Shown: one piece after another, positions 9,952 to 20,384 of the stretch
Numbering within the stretch: the stretch's first letter is position 1
Layout: the number at the start of each line of letters is the position of its first letter
From: Lachnospiraceae bacterium
Lineage (GTDB): Bacteria; Bacillota; Clostridia; Lachnospirales; Lachnospiraceae
Assembly (NCBI GenBank): GCA_028689585.1
Contig: JAQVCW010000015.1
Coordinates: 33,251 to 97,250 of the forward strand
DNA: 64,000 nt
Direction of reading: 5' to 3'
Notes under the pieces: generated by a model
The model's input: only the letters and a program-made list of their open reading frames with translations
What the model was told of the DNA's origin: nothing
Databases searched by the model: none
Translations under genes and position numbers: made by a program

Positions 9952-10887
9952 ATGACACGAAAAGAGAAGCTGGCGGAAGAGTTGAAAAAACTGAAAAGCA
10001 TGGGATGGAAAGCGAGAATTGTCTATATCTGGGATTACTATAAAGTCATTTTTGTGATTTTGCTGGTTGGCGGAGTGCTGATTAATATAGCCGTGACCAT
10101 GGTGAAAAATATCAATACAAAGGTGCTGATGAATGCGGTATTTTTTAATTGTGATTATGTAAACGGAGATACGGAAGGGCTGACGCAGCAGTTCATAGAC
10201 AGCCTGGGGGGCATTGAAAAGAATGAAATGATCAAGACAGATTTTACCCTGATGTTAAATCCCGATGTATGGGATAATACCCGCACTGCCACGGAAACAA
10301 AGGTAACGGCCTATAATCTCACGGGAGAACTGGACTGCATGGTTATGACAGAAGATGTGTACCGCCAATACCAGACTCAGGGACTGTTTCAGCAGATGGA
10401 ACTGAGGCTGACGCAGGAGGAACAGTCAAAGTGGAAGGATTATCTCGTGCTGGATGCAGAACCGGATCTGTCAGAGGTCGGGGCAGCGGCTGGCGAAGAA
10501 ATGCCGTCAGAAGAGGATAAAGCAGCGGCTGGCGAAGAAATGCCGTCAGAAGAGGATAAAGCAGCGGCTGGCGAAGAAGTGCCGGCAGAAGAGGATAAAG
10601 CAGCGGCCGACGAAGAGGTACCGGCAGAAGAGGATAAAGCAGCGCCCGGCGAAGAAGCGCCGTCAGAAGAGGACGGGGCAGAAACCAGTGGGACAGCCAC
10701 ATCATCATCAGCGGTCGCAGACAGCCGGGAAGCGGAGTACATCTATGGCATTCGTCTGGACAGCTCCAAGGTATTAAAGCAATATGGCCTGTACACGGAA
10801 GATCAGTCCGTGATACTTGCAATGCCGGGGAATTCCGAAAATTCAGAATATGCAGTGAAATTTCTGGAGTTCCTGCTGGAAGAGTAA
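9952..10887 (+). CDS. Membrane-anchored protein of unknown function with 13-residue repeats
   Basis: 311 residues, family not recognised. A basic cytoplasmic head (about 1-24) is followed by one membrane helix (about 30-52, VIFVILLVGGVLINIAVTMV). An outer domain of about 125 residues comes next, then five tandem 13-residue acidic repeats (AAAGEEMPSEEDK type, residues about 178-242), a Ser/Thr-rich linker and a C-terminal domain (YIYGIRLDSSKVLKQYGL...). The repeats look like a flexible spacer between two folded outer parts. The next gene also encodes a small membrane protein, so the two may work together. No function is proposed. The ribosome site is weak (AAGGGGCGTTGT), so the start is less certain. 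Confidence 0.7.
   Translation: MTRKEKLAEELKKLKSMGWKARIVYIWDYYKVIFVILLVGGVLINIAVTMVKNINTKVLMNAVFFNCDYVNGDTEGLTQQFIDSLGGIEKNEMIKTDFTLMLNPDVWDNTRTATETKVTAYNLTGELDCMVMTEDVYRQYQTQGLFQQMELRLTQEEQSKWKDYLVLDAEPDLSEVGAAAGEEMPSEEDKAAAGEEMPSEEDKAAAGEEVPAEEDKAAADEEVPAEEDKAAPGEEAPSEEDGAETSGTATSSSAVADSREAEYIYGIRLDSSKVLKQYGLYTEDQSVILAMPGNSENSEYAVKFLEFLLEE
10483..10677 (+). repeat. 39-bp in-frame minisatellite
   Basis: Five 39-bp units inside the gene at 9952. The first two are identical in protein (AAAGEEMPSEEDK); units 3-5 diverge at the fourth, seventh and ninth residues. Units have an in-frame length, so copy-number change would lengthen or shorten the acidic spacer without a frameshift. Confidence 0.92.
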
Positions 10888-10964
10888 CAAATCCTGTTCC
10901 AACAGCCGGAGAAGCAATCCGGTTTTGATTAAAAAAATAAAGGGAAAGAGAAAGGAATAAAAAA

Positions 10965-11468
10965 ATGAGTGATGCATACAGAGAGATTATGGTAAAAAGA
11001 ACTCCCCAGATGAAAGATTACGTGATAAAAGGACTGATGATTTTTGCGGCGGCCCTGCTGACGGCGGCCGGTGTGCTGTTTTTTCCTCCGCTTCTGCTGG
11101 GAACCCTGATTATGATTGCAGTATGTTATTTCGTTTTTCCGGGCTTTGATCTGGAATACGAATACCTTTATGTAAATGGGGAACTGGATATCGATAAGAT
11201 CATGAGCAAGAAAAAGAGAAAAGCCTGTGCGGGATATAACATGGAAAATCTTGAAATGCTGGCGCCTACGGGTTCTCATGCACTGGATGAGTATCAGAAG
11301 AATAAGAGCATTACCAGAAAAGATTTCACCTCCATGAATCCCGAGGTACCCAGCTATACGATGGTCATAATGAAAGAGAAAGGGTTGGAGATGGTAAAAC
11401 TGGAATTGGATGAGGCAGTTCTTGGCGACATCCGCAGAATCGCACCGCGAAAAGTAAGCATGATCTAG
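10965..11468 (+). CDS. Small membrane protein of unknown function
   Basis: 167 residues, not recognised with certainty. Two adjacent hydrophobic segments (about 23-42 and 45-60) form a hairpin in the membrane. A cytoplasmic-looking domain follows (EYEYLYVNGELDIDKIMSKKKRKACAGYNMENLEMLAPTGSHAL). The pattern of two helices plus a short beta-rich domain resembles small PH-like membrane proteins, but that is only an impression. An AGGAATAAAAAA stretch precedes the ATG. It lies 77 bp after the repeat-bearing membrane protein, on the same strand, with no terminator between them. Confidence 0.7.
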   Translation: MSDAYREIMVKRTPQMKDYVIKGLMIFAAALLTAAGVLFFPPLLLGTLIMIAVCYFVFPGFDLEYEYLYVNGELDIDKIMSKKKRKACAGYNMENLEMLAPTGSHALDEYQKNKSITRKDFTSMNPEVPSYTMVIMKEKGLEMVKLELDEAVLGDIRRIAPRKVSMI

Positions 11469-11574
11469 AGATATCCTGTACCGGAGGAATCTTCAGTGTG
11501 AAGCAAAAGCGGCAGTGAAACAGAAATTCCGGAAATAAAAATAAAAATTCCGGTCAGATTTTGAAAAACAAAGG

Positions 11575-11603
11575 TTGACATTGGAAAGCGAATTTGTTAG
11601 AGT
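11575..11603 (+). promoter_or_regulatory. guaB promoter
   Basis: TTGACA (11575-11580), 17-bp spacer, TAGAGT (11598-11603). Two copies of AAATTCCGG lie just upstream (from about 11524 and 11545); their role is unknown. Confidence 0.6.
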
Positions 11604-11656
11604 ATGAATTTAATAGCACACATAAATTACATACATAATCAGGATGAGAGGGATAA

Positions 11657-13114
<1,458 letters not shown>

Positions 13115-13127
13115 AACAGACTAAATG

Positions 13128-13175
13128 GAAAGCCACATATTCTTTTCCGGCACAGGGAGGAAATGTGGCTTTCTC
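13128..13175 (+). terminator. Terminator after guaB
   Basis: GAAAGCCACAT (13128-13138) pairs perfectly with ATGTGGCTTTC (13163-13173). Confidence 0.75.
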
Positions 13176-13293
13176 AGTTTACGCATGGGAAAGAGCCCTG
13201 TGTGAGAACAGCCTTGGGCATTTGAATGCGCTGCTTTGCGTACGGAACAAAATATGATACTGTGAAATAAATGTGAAAAAAAATAAAAAATTG

Positions 13294-13322
13294 GTGTCAA
13301 GTGGGGGAAACTATTGTATACT
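13294..13322 (+). promoter_or_regulatory. Possible promoter for the amidase gene
   Basis: TATACT at 13317-13322 with a weak -35 (GTGTCA, 13294-13299) 17 bp away. An in-frame upstream ATG at 13273 would run through these elements and is therefore disfavoured as the protein start. Confidence 0.4.
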
Positions 13323-13383
13323 GTTAAGTAGGGCCGAAACAAAAACAGGGTTTCGGCAAAAGTACATACAAAGGTTAATGGAA

Positions 13384-14175
13384 ATGATGAATAAAGATCA
13401 TAAGAAACGAAGGAAAAAAAGATTAAAACGAAGCAGCCATACTCTGATTTGGGTTATTTTTGTGGAAGCTGTAATAGTGGTGCTGGGCCTGATGATCGTG
13501 CTCTGGCCGAAAGAGAATGAAGAACTGGATGCTCTTTTGGAGCAGGATGTGAAGATTGACTACATAGAGGACGATGATGCAAAGCTGACGTTATATGTAC
13601 CGCGTCCGGACATTGACGAGCAGCTTCTGACTATTAATGACTATTCCAGACCGGGGACCAAGACCGACGGGATTAATTATATCGTGGTACATTATCTGGC
13701 GAATCCGAAGACAACAGCACAGGAGAATCATGATTATTTTGAGAGCCTGAAGGATTTGCAGAATGTTTCCATGAGTGCGAATTATGTGATCGGACTGGAG
13801 GGCGAGATTATTCAGTGCGTTCCGGATGATGAGATCGCCTATGCTTCGAATGGGGAGAATCACGATTCGATATCAATTGAGAACTGCCATATGGATACAA
13901 CAGGAAAGTTTAATGAGGCCACATATGACTCACTGGTAAAGCTGGTGGCTTATCTGACGGAAAAATATGAACTGGACCGGGATCAGATCATCCGCCATTA
14001 TGATGTTACGGGTAAAGAATGTCCCAAGTATTTCGTGGATCACGAAGACCGGTGGGAAGAATTCAAGGATGAGGTTATGGCATACCGGGAACAGTGTCAG
14101 GAGGATGTAAAGTCGCAGGAAACGGAAGCAGATGTCCTGGCGAATTATCTGGAGAGCGAATTGGAGACGGAGTGA
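13384..14175 (+). CDS. Membrane-anchored N-acetylmuramoyl-L-alanine amidase (Amidase_2/PGRP fold)
   Basis: 263 residues from ATG 13384, nine bases after AAAGG; ATGs at 13378 and 13387 are alternatives. A very basic N terminus (KKRRKKRLKR) precedes one membrane helix (about 20-42), so the enzyme faces the wall. The amidase domain has NYIVVHYLANP (first zinc His), SANYVIGLEGEIIQCVPDDEIAYA, SISIENC and DQIIRHYDVTGKECPKYF (second His; the usual zinc Cys is in KECP). It would cut between muramic acid and the stem peptide. A tail of 35 acidic residues follows. The next gene starts 11 bp after its stop. Confidence 0.88.
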   Translation: MMNKDHKKRRKKRLKRSSHTLIWVIFVEAVIVVLGLMIVLWPKENEELDALLEQDVKIDYIEDDDAKLTLYVPRPDIDEQLLTINDYSRPGTKTDGINYIVVHYLANPKTTAQENHDYFESLKDLQNVSMSANYVIGLEGEIIQCVPDDEIAYASNGENHDSISIENCHMDTTGKFNEATYDSLVKLVAYLTEKYELDRDQIIRHYDVTGKECPKYFVDHEDRWEEFKDEVMAYREQCQEDVKSQETEADVLANYLESELETE

Positions 14176-14185
14176 GTGGAAGTAT

Positions 14186-15670
14186 ATGGTAAAAGAATAT
14201 TATGAAGAAATCAGCAAGGGAAATCAAATCAGGCAGAACCTGATTGCACTTCGGCAGGAACTGAGACAGGAAGGCAATCAGAGGGCATTGGCGTATCTGC
14301 TGGGAGGCGATTTCAGGCTGTTTACTAATCTGCTCAGGGCAGAGGATCCTAAGATCCGTAAGAATGCGGCATTGATTCTGGGAGATATGGAAACGGAAGA
14401 TGTGCTCCCGTTTCTTTTTGCTGCATATAATAAGGAAGAAACGCTGTTTGTCCGGACAGATTATCTGAAAGCCATGGCTAAGATGGATTATTCGGATTAT
14501 TTTTCAAAGTTAAAGGGAAGACTGGAAACTCTCCGCGGAATGGAGCAGACAGAGGAGAACCGCAAGCATATACGGGAAGAGATGCAGCAGCTTCAGGCGA
14601 TGGTTCTGCGTTATGAAAAGCCGAAGAGACATCATTTTATTGGCTATGAACCCGGGCCGGAGGTGATTCTGGTTACCAACCGCAACCAGAAGGAAGTGAC
14701 GATACAGCAGATTGGGACGGGACAGGTGACGGAGCTGGGGCAGGGAATTCGCATCAAGGACGGAAATCTGAAAGAACTGCAGCAGATTCGCACCTATACG
14801 GAGCTGCTGTTTCCGATACCGGGAGCCAGGGTGCTGGAGGGCAGCCCGGCACAGATTGGAGAAGCTCTTCTGAAGCTTTCCCTGGTGGAGTTTCTGGATG
14901 ATCTCCATAAGGAGGGCGGCATATACTATTACCGCATTGAAGTGAAGGGCCCCATGCCCCTGGATAAAAAGGGCAGTTTTATCCGCAGGATTTCGGAGGT
15001 ATTGGAAACGGGCAGCGAAGGGCGTTTGATGAACACGGCTACGGATTATGAAGCAGAGCTTCGGCTTCTGGAGAGAAAGGATGGTTCTTTTGTCCCCATG
15101 CTAAAGCTGTATACGCTGCCGGATCACCGGTTCGATTATCGAAAAGAGGTGGCAGCCTCCTCTATTGCTCCGGTAAATGCCGCATTGACGGTGGAACTGG
15201 CCAGAAAGTATCTGAAGGAAGATGCGCAGATTCTGGATCCGTTCTGCGGAGTCGGCACAATGCTGCTGGAGCGGAATAAAGCGGTATCGGCGGATCCCAT
15301 GTATGGAATTGATATTTATGGAGAAGCTGTGGATAAGGCCAGAATCAATACAGAACGGGATGGAAGTATTGTTCATTACATTAACCGTGATTTCTTTGAT
15401 TTTACCCATGAATATCTGTTCGATGAGATCATCACAGATATGCCTCAGGTATCAAAAGGCAAGGGCAGGGAAGAAATTGGCCTGTTATACCGCCGGTTTT
15501 TCGAAAAGGCACCGGAATTTTTGAAAGAAAGAGCAGTTTTGATCCTGTACAGCACAGAGCCTGAATTTGTGCAGGAGGAACTGCGCCGCAGTCATAGATA
15601 TAAAAAATTGGACGAATTTATCATGAATGAAAAAAAACAGACGAAGGTATTTGTATTGGAACTTTGTTGA
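14186..15670 (+). CDS. Putative RNA methyltransferase, Rossmann SAM-dependent type (RlmL/Trm14-like)
   Basis: 494 residues. The N-terminal third is helical and HEAT-like (DPKIRKNAALILGDMETEDVLPFL). The C-terminal domain has SAM motif I DPFCGVGTMLLE and a catalytic-like motif IITDMPQ, a variant of the (N/D)PPY/TDLPY motif of UPF0020 guanine-N2 RNA methyltransferases. No typical THUMP domain is evident, so the RNA target is unknown. ATG 14186 gives a start 11 bp after the amidase stop; the longer frame to 14132 overlaps that gene. The ribosome site is weak (GTGGAAG). Confidence 0.75.
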   Translation: MVKEYYEEISKGNQIRQNLIALRQELRQEGNQRALAYLLGGDFRLFTNLLRAEDPKIRKNAALILGDMETEDVLPFLFAAYNKEETLFVRTDYLKAMAKMDYSDYFSKLKGRLETLRGMEQTEENRKHIREEMQQLQAMVLRYEKPKRHHFIGYEPGPEVILVTNRNQKEVTIQQIGTGQVTELGQGIRIKDGNLKELQQIRTYTELLFPIPGARVLEGSPAQIGEALLKLSLVEFLDDLHKEGGIYYYRIEVKGPMPLDKKGSFIRRISEVLETGSEGRLMNTATDYEAELRLLERKDGSFVPMLKLYTLPDHRFDYRKEVAASSIAPVNAALTVELARKYLKEDAQILDPFCGVGTMLLERNKAVSADPMYGIDIYGEAVDKARINTERDGSIVHYINRDFFDFTHEYLFDEIITDMPQVSKGKGREEIGLLYRRFFEKAPEFLKERAVLILYSTEPEFVQEELRRSHRYKKLDEFIMNEKKQTKVFVLELC

Positions 15671-15686
15671 CCGCCGGTTTATGATT

Positions 15687-15738
15687 GGTACCAGAAACGC
15701 AGATGACTGAAAGGCCGGAGCGCATTTGGTACCTTTTT
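15687..15738 (+). terminator. Probable terminator after the methyltransferase gene
   Basis: GGTACCAGAAACGC pairs imperfectly with GCGCATTTGGTACC and a TTTTT run follows (15733-15737). It is immediately upstream of the hairpin repeat at 15747. Confidence 0.6.
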
Positions 15739-15746
15739 AAGCTGTG

Positions 15747-15784
15747 CCGGCCCATTTGCCAAAGACAAAAAGGCGATGGGCTGG
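15747..15784 (+). repeat. Hairpin B repeat, degenerate copy before pepF
   Basis: CCGGCCCAT (15747-15755) pairs with ATGGGCTGG (15776-15784) with one G-T wobble; the inner small hairpin has decayed. No hairpin A. It ends 25 nt before the pepF ATG. Confidence 0.8.
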
Positions 15785-15809
15785 TTATTACCTGAGACAG
15801 GAGGAAAAG

Positions 15810-17597
15810 ATGAAACAATTGATCAAAAGAGAGGAACAGCGCCTGGAGGATACTTGGGAGCTGGAAGCAATCTATACAGACGATGAGGCATGGAAGGCGG
15901 ATGCGCAGAAAATGCGGATCCTGACAGAGAATTTTGAAAAACAGCAGGGACATCTGGCGGATTCCGAGAGCAGAATGCTGCAGATATTGAATGAATATTG
16001 TGAGGCACGGCAGTTGATGGGGAAATTATACGTGTATGCCAATATGCGTCAGAATCAGGATACCGCCAACAGCTTTTATCAGCAGATGGCAGGGGAAAGC
16101 CAACAGTTGATGACAAAGCTCGGGAGTACTTCCTCCTGGCTGGAGCCGGAGCTTCTGAACATAGAGGAAAAAGTGCTGGAGCAGTTCTTTGCAAAGACAA
16201 AGGGGCTGGAGTTATACCGTATTTATATAGAAGAGAAAATACGCCGGAAAGCCCATGTCCTTACGGCAGAACAGGAGCAACTGCTGGCAAAGGTGGAAGA
16301 GCTTGCAAATGCTCCGTCCAATATTTATTCCATGTTCAATAATGCAGATGTAAAATTTGACAGCATAACAGGGGAGAATGGAGAGACACTGAATGTGACG
16401 CAGGCTGCCTTTATTTCGCTGGAGGAGCATAAAGACCGCAGAATAAGAAAAGATGCATTTCAGTCCTTTTATCGTTCTTATGAAAGAATGGGCAATACCA
16501 TTGCGGCAATTATGGATGCCAATGTGAGACAGGCAGGTTTTTATGCAAAGGAGCGGCATTATGCAAGTACCCTGGAGGCAGCGCTGGATGATTCTCAGAT
16601 ACCGACCGCGGTCTATCATCAACTGATCGCGGCAGTAGAGGCGAGGCTGCCTGTAATGCATCAGTATGTGGAGCTGAGAAAAGAACTTCTGGGTGTGGAA
16701 GAGCTCCACATGTATGATGTCTATGTGCCTATGACGGCAGACGTATCCAGAGAGTATTCCTTTGAAGAAGCAAAAACAATTGTGCTGGAAGGGCTTAGGC
16801 CGCTGGGGGAGGATTATATTCAGCTTCTGCAGGAGGGGTTTGACCAGCGCTGGATTGATGTGTACCCCAATGAAGGAAAGCGGACAGGAGCCTATTCCTG
16901 GGGCAGCTATGATACAAAACCGTATGTGATGATGAATTTTCAGGGCAATCTGAACCATGTGTTCACTCTGGCACATGAAATGGGGCATTCCCTGCATAGC
17001 TGGTACACAAGACATCATCAGCCTTATGTATACGGAGATTATAAAATCTTTGTTGCAGAGGTGGCATCCACCTGCAATGAAGCGCTGCTGATCCGCCATC
17101 TGCTGTCAAAGACGGATGAGCCCGGGGAGAGAAAATATCTGATCAATTATTTTCTGGAGCAGTTTAAGAGCACTCTGTTCCGCCAGACGATGTTTGCCGA
17201 ATTTGAACTGGAGATTCATACAGAAGTGGAAAAGGGCGGTACGCTGACCAAGGAGCGGCTCTGTGAAATTTACTATGCTCTGAACCGGAAATATTTTGGG
17301 CCGGATATGGTATCGGATCCGGAAATTGCATATGAATGGGCCAGAATTCCTCATTTTTATACGCCGTTTTATGTCTATCAGTATGCCACGGGCTTTGCGG
17401 CGGCCATCGCTATTTCAGATAAAATCTGGAGAGGCGAGGAACATGCGGTGGAAAATTATAAAAAATTCCTCAGCGGGGGCAGTTCCATGAGCCCGATTGA
17501 GCTGCTGAAGCTGTGCGGTGTGGATATGACCGGACCGGAAGCGGTGAAGGATGCGCTGGACATGTTTGAAGAATATATTGAGCAGATGCGCGCCTGA
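15810..17597 (+). CDS. pepF: Oligoendopeptidase F (M3B metallopeptidase)
   Basis: 595 residues, typical length. The zinc site is LAHEMGHSLHSWY (HExxH) with the downstream Glu in the FVAEVASTCNEALL segment. It cuts short peptides in the cytosol; no signal peptide is present. ATG 15810 follows CAGGAGGAAAAG; the longer in-frame opening to 15744 runs through the hairpin repeat and is rejected. The last codons overlap the first unit of a 36-bp tandem repeat. Confidence 0.96.
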   Translation: MKQLIKREEQRLEDTWELEAIYTDDEAWKADAQKMRILTENFEKQQGHLADSESRMLQILNEYCEARQLMGKLYVYANMRQNQDTANSFYQQMAGESQQLMTKLGSTSSWLEPELLNIEEKVLEQFFAKTKGLELYRIYIEEKIRRKAHVLTAEQEQLLAKVEELANAPSNIYSMFNNADVKFDSITGENGETLNVTQAAFISLEEHKDRRIRKDAFQSFYRSYERMGNTIAAIMDANVRQAGFYAKERHYASTLEAALDDSQIPTAVYHQLIAAVEARLPVMHQYVELRKELLGVEELHMYDVYVPMTADVSREYSFEEAKTIVLEGLRPLGEDYIQLLQEGFDQRWIDVYPNEGKRTGAYSWGSYDTKPYVMMNFQGNLNHVFTLAHEMGHSLHSWYTRHHQPYVYGDYKIFVAEVASTCNEALLIRHLLSKTDEPGERKYLINYFLEQFKSTLFRQTMFAEFELEIHTEVEKGGTLTKERLCEIYYALNRKYFGPDMVSDPEIAYEWARIPHFYTPFYVYQYATGFAAAIAISDKIWRGEEHAVENYKKFLSGGSSMSPIELLKLCGVDMTGPEAVKDALDMFEEYIEQMRA

Positions 17598-17697
17598 AGC
17601 AGAAGTGCGGGAATAATGCTGAAGTGCGCCTGAAGCAGAAATGAGAGAATAACGCTGAAGTGCGCTTAAAAGAGAAGTGCGGGAATAACGCTGGAAT
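17590..17697 (+). repeat. 36-bp tandem repeat, three units, at the end of pepF
   Basis: Units at 17590-17625, 17626-17661 and 17662-17697, each starting GCGCCTGAAG or a variant. The first unit contains the pepF stop codon, and unit 2 keeps the same stop. The array looks like repeated duplication of the gene end plus 3' flank. Confidence 0.88.
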
Positions 17698-17759
17698 TTT
17701 CGCACGGAAGCAGGAGAAGATACAAGAGATTACAGGGAAAGATAATAGGGAAGAGAAAA

Positions 17760-19154
17760 GTGAACATTTTCAAAAAATATATTGGGGATAAAAAGTTTTA
17801 CAGAATGGTTCTGGCGATTGCTGTTCCTATTCTGATTCAGAATGCCATTACGAATTTCGTCAGTCTTCTGGATAACATCATGGTGGGACAGATCGGTACA
17901 GAACAGATGTCCGGAGTAGCGGTGGCAAATCAGCTCATTTTTGTATTTGAGATCTGTATTTTTGGAATTATTTCAGGTGCCAGCATTTTTGGAGCACAGT
18001 ATTATGGAAGCCGGAATATCAGGGGATTTCAGAATACTTTTCGGTTCAAGCTGATCTATGGAGCGCTGATGCTGGTGGCAGGGCTGCTGATTTTCTGGTT
18101 CTTTGGTGACAGCCTGATCGGTCTGTATCTGCATGAGGGAAGCGATGCAGGCAATCTGGAGGAAACACTTCGTTATGGACGGCTGTATCTGAATATTATG
18201 CTGATCGGTCTGCCGGCTCATGTGATGACGCAGGCTTATGCCAGCACCCTCCGGGAAATGGGAAAGACGGTGCTTCCCATGAATGCCGGTATTGCGGCGA
18301 TTTTTGTCAATATGACATTAAACTATATCCTGATTTTCGGAAAATTCGGGGCGCCGGTGCTGGGAGTGGCAGGAGCTGCAATCGCCACCGTGATTTCCAG
18401 ATTTGCAGAAATGCTGATCATTATTATTCTGGTGCACCGCAGAGAAAAGGAATTTGAATTTGTACATGGCATATACCGTACCCTGTGGGTGCCGTGGGAG
18501 CTTCAGAAAAAGATACTGCTCAAGGGCTCTCCTCTGATGATCAATGAAGCGCTGTGGTCCGGCGGCATGGCGGTGCTGAATCAGTGCTATTCCATGAGGG
18601 GGCTGGCGGTCATTGCGGGAATCAATATCAGCAGTACGATCTCCAACGTTTTCAATGTGCTGTTTATTGCTTTGGGAAGTTCGGTATCCATTATTGTAGG
18701 GCAATTGCTGGGAGCAGGAAAGATGGAAGAGGCTAAGGACACGGATACCAAGCTGATTGCATTTTCAGTCATGGGCTGTGTGGTGATGGGCGGCATTATG
18801 GCAGTGGTTGCACCGGCATTTCCCCAGATTTACAACACTACGGATGAGGTGCGTGGGCTGGCTGCCAGATTCATCACCATTTCTGCTCTTTTTATGCCGC
18901 TGCAGGCATTTATGCACGCCTGTTACTTTACACTGCGTTCCGGCGGAAAGACGATTGTCACCCTGTTTTTTGACAGCGTATTTGTATGGGTAATCAGTAT
19001 CCCGATGGCGATGGCTCTCACAAAGCTGACCGGACTGTCCATTATCTGGATTTATTTTAGCTGCCAGGCGGTGGAGATTATTAAGTGTATTATTGGATAC
19101 GTTTTGCTGAAAAAGGGAGTCTGGCTCCACAATATTGTGGAGAGCGGGCGGTAA
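17760..19154 (+). CDS. MATE family multidrug/cation antiporter
   Basis: 464 residues with about twelve membrane helices in two homologous halves, opening MNIFKKYIGDKKFYRMVLAIAVPILIQNAITNFVSLLDNIMVGQIG, the typical first-helix signature of the NorM/DinF-type family. Members export drugs or metabolites in exchange for Na+ or H+. The start is GTG 17760, downstream of a GGGAAGAGAAAA site. The substrate cannot be told. No terminator is seen before it. Confidence 0.92.
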   Translation: MNIFKKYIGDKKFYRMVLAIAVPILIQNAITNFVSLLDNIMVGQIGTEQMSGVAVANQLIFVFEICIFGIISGASIFGAQYYGSRNIRGFQNTFRFKLIYGALMLVAGLLIFWFFGDSLIGLYLHEGSDAGNLEETLRYGRLYLNIMLIGLPAHVMTQAYASTLREMGKTVLPMNAGIAAIFVNMTLNYILIFGKFGAPVLGVAGAAIATVISRFAEMLIIIILVHRREKEFEFVHGIYRTLWVPWELQKKILLKGSPLMINEALWSGGMAVLNQCYSMRGLAVIAGINISSTISNVFNVLFIALGSSVSIIVGQLLGAGKMEEAKDTDTKLIAFSVMGCVVMGGIMAVVAPAFPQIYNTTDEVRGLAARFITISALFMPLQAFMHACYFTLRSGGKTIVTLFFDSVFVWVISIPMAMALTKLTGLSIIWIYFSCQAVEIIKCIIGYVLLKKGVWLHNIVESGR

Positions 19155-19272
19155 AATTCATATTGAAAAGTCGCAATAAGTATGATATGTTAAATAACGT
19201 TACAAAAGTATTACACAGGGAATGAAAAGTAAGAATCCAAATATTTGAAATAATGAAAAATCAGGTGACTTT

Positions 19273-20043
19273 ATGAACTTATATGAAGCAGTCTATGGTC
19301 GGAGGTCCATTCGGAAATTCCGCATGGAGCCCATGAGTCAGGCAGTGCTGTCTGGAATCTTTACATTTATGGAGCAGATGGAACCTCTGTTTCCGGGGAT
19401 TGAGATTAAACTGGAAATCGTGGATAATATCACAAAAAAAAATCAGATGAAGGGTTTGTTCCTGGTGGAAGCACCCTATTATCTTCTGATTTATTCTGAA
19501 AAAAAGGAAAAGTGTGATCTGAATGCAGGCTTTATCATGGAGCAGATTTCCCTGTATCTTTTTACCAAGGGAGTGGGGAGCTGCTTTCAGGGCTTCGCCA
19601 GAAAGAAAACAGAGGAGGAAGAAGATGATGGCATGACTTTTATCATTGCCATGGCCTTTGGACGTCCCAAGGGTCCATTGCTGCGCCAGGAATATGAGGC
19701 GAAGCGTATGCCCGTGGATTCTCTGTGCATGTATAAGGAAAAACCGAAAACCTGGGTAAAGGAGATATTGGAGGCGTCCAGACTGGCGCCTTCCAGCATG
19801 AATAATCAGCCCTGGCGTTTTGTGGTATATGAGAACCGTGTCCATGTATTTTCGAAAAAACCTACCAGCAAGAGAGCGCTGTGGAATCGCTTCACTGAAT
19901 TTGATATGGGGGTTATGTTGGCAAATATTATGGTGGCAGCGGAGGAAATCTGGGTGCATCTGGATTTAATCCGTCTGGATAATATTACCCATAAGAACCT
20001 GCCGAATAACCAGTATCTGCTGAGCGTGCTGATGAAAGAGTGA
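19273..20043 (+). CDS. Nitroreductase-family flavoprotein
   Basis: 256 residues. The N terminus MNLYEAVYGRRSIRKFRMEPM carries the FMN-phosphate-binding RRSIR motif, and the second half has the conserved LEASRLAPSSMNNQPWRFVVY. The arrangement, with an upstream repeated half and a late SSMNNQPW motif, matches the TM1586-like nitroreductase subgroup. A cytosolic FMN oxidoreductase is likely; the substrate is unknown. The ribosome site is weak (AGGTGACTTT). Confidence 0.8.
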   Translation: MNLYEAVYGRRSIRKFRMEPMSQAVLSGIFTFMEQMEPLFPGIEIKLEIVDNITKKNQMKGLFLVEAPYYLLIYSEKKEKCDLNAGFIMEQISLYLFTKGVGSCFQGFARKKTEEEEDDGMTFIIAMAFGRPKGPLLRQEYEAKRMPVDSLCMYKEKPKTWVKEILEASRLAPSSMNNQPWRFVVYENRVHVFSKKPTSKRALWNRFTEFDMGVMLANIMVAAEEIWVHLDLIRLDNITHKNLPNNQYLLSVLMKE

Positions 20044-20089
20044 GGACTTGGCAGGTCAGAGGAGCGAATAAAAAAGTTGGAAAAAGTTA

Positions 20090-20118
20090 TTGACAAAAGA
20101 ATGGAAATATAGTATTAT
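20090..20118 (+). promoter_or_regulatory. tRNA-Gly promoter
   Basis: TTGACA (20090-20095), a 17-bp spacer and TATTAT (20113-20118), a near-consensus strong promoter as expected for stable RNA. Confidence 0.85.
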
Positions 20119-20158
20119 AGTCAATGTTCGCGGTAGCAATACGAACAGCATGAAAAAT

Positions 20159-20230
20159 GCGCGAGTGGCTCAGTGGTGGAGTATCGCCTTGCCAAGGCGA
20201 GGGTCGCGGGTTCGAATCCCGTCTCGCGCT
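20159..20230 (+). tRNA. tRNA-Gly (GCC)
   Basis: 72 nt. Acceptor arms GCGCGAG and CTCGCGC, a D arm with GGCTCAGTGGTGGAGTA, the anticodon stem-loop TCGCC-TTGCCAA-GGCGA giving anticodon GCC, and a T arm with GGTTCGAATCC. The 3' CCA is not encoded. Confidence 0.97.
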
Positions 20231-20294
20231 TTCTTAGGAAAGTGTTGCAGAGCTGCAGGTTTTCTGAGAGACAGAAATTGAATAGTTTTATTTT

Positions 20295-20366
20295 GCGCGA
20301 GTGGCTCAGTGGTGGAGTATCGCCTTGCCAAGGCGAGGGTCGCGGGTTCGAATCCCGTCTCGCGCT
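20295..20366 (+). tRNA. tRNA-Gly (GCC), second identical copy
   Basis: Identical over its 72 nt to the copy at 20159, separated from it by 64 nt and probably on the same transcript. CCA is not encoded. A terminator follows at 20385. Confidence 0.97.
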
Positions 20367-20384
20367 TTTTTATTGTCAGAAGAC

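Noticed and set aside
9743..9955. Lys-rich 70-codon frame overlapping the membrane-protein start by ATGA
   Set aside because: It runs through a 17-bp array whose frame shifts from unit to unit; no ribosome site. The start-stop overlap is probably chance.
18330..18350. CodY-box-like match (ATTTTCGGAAAATT) in the MATE gene
   Set aside because: It lies in the middle of a coding region with no promoter nearby.
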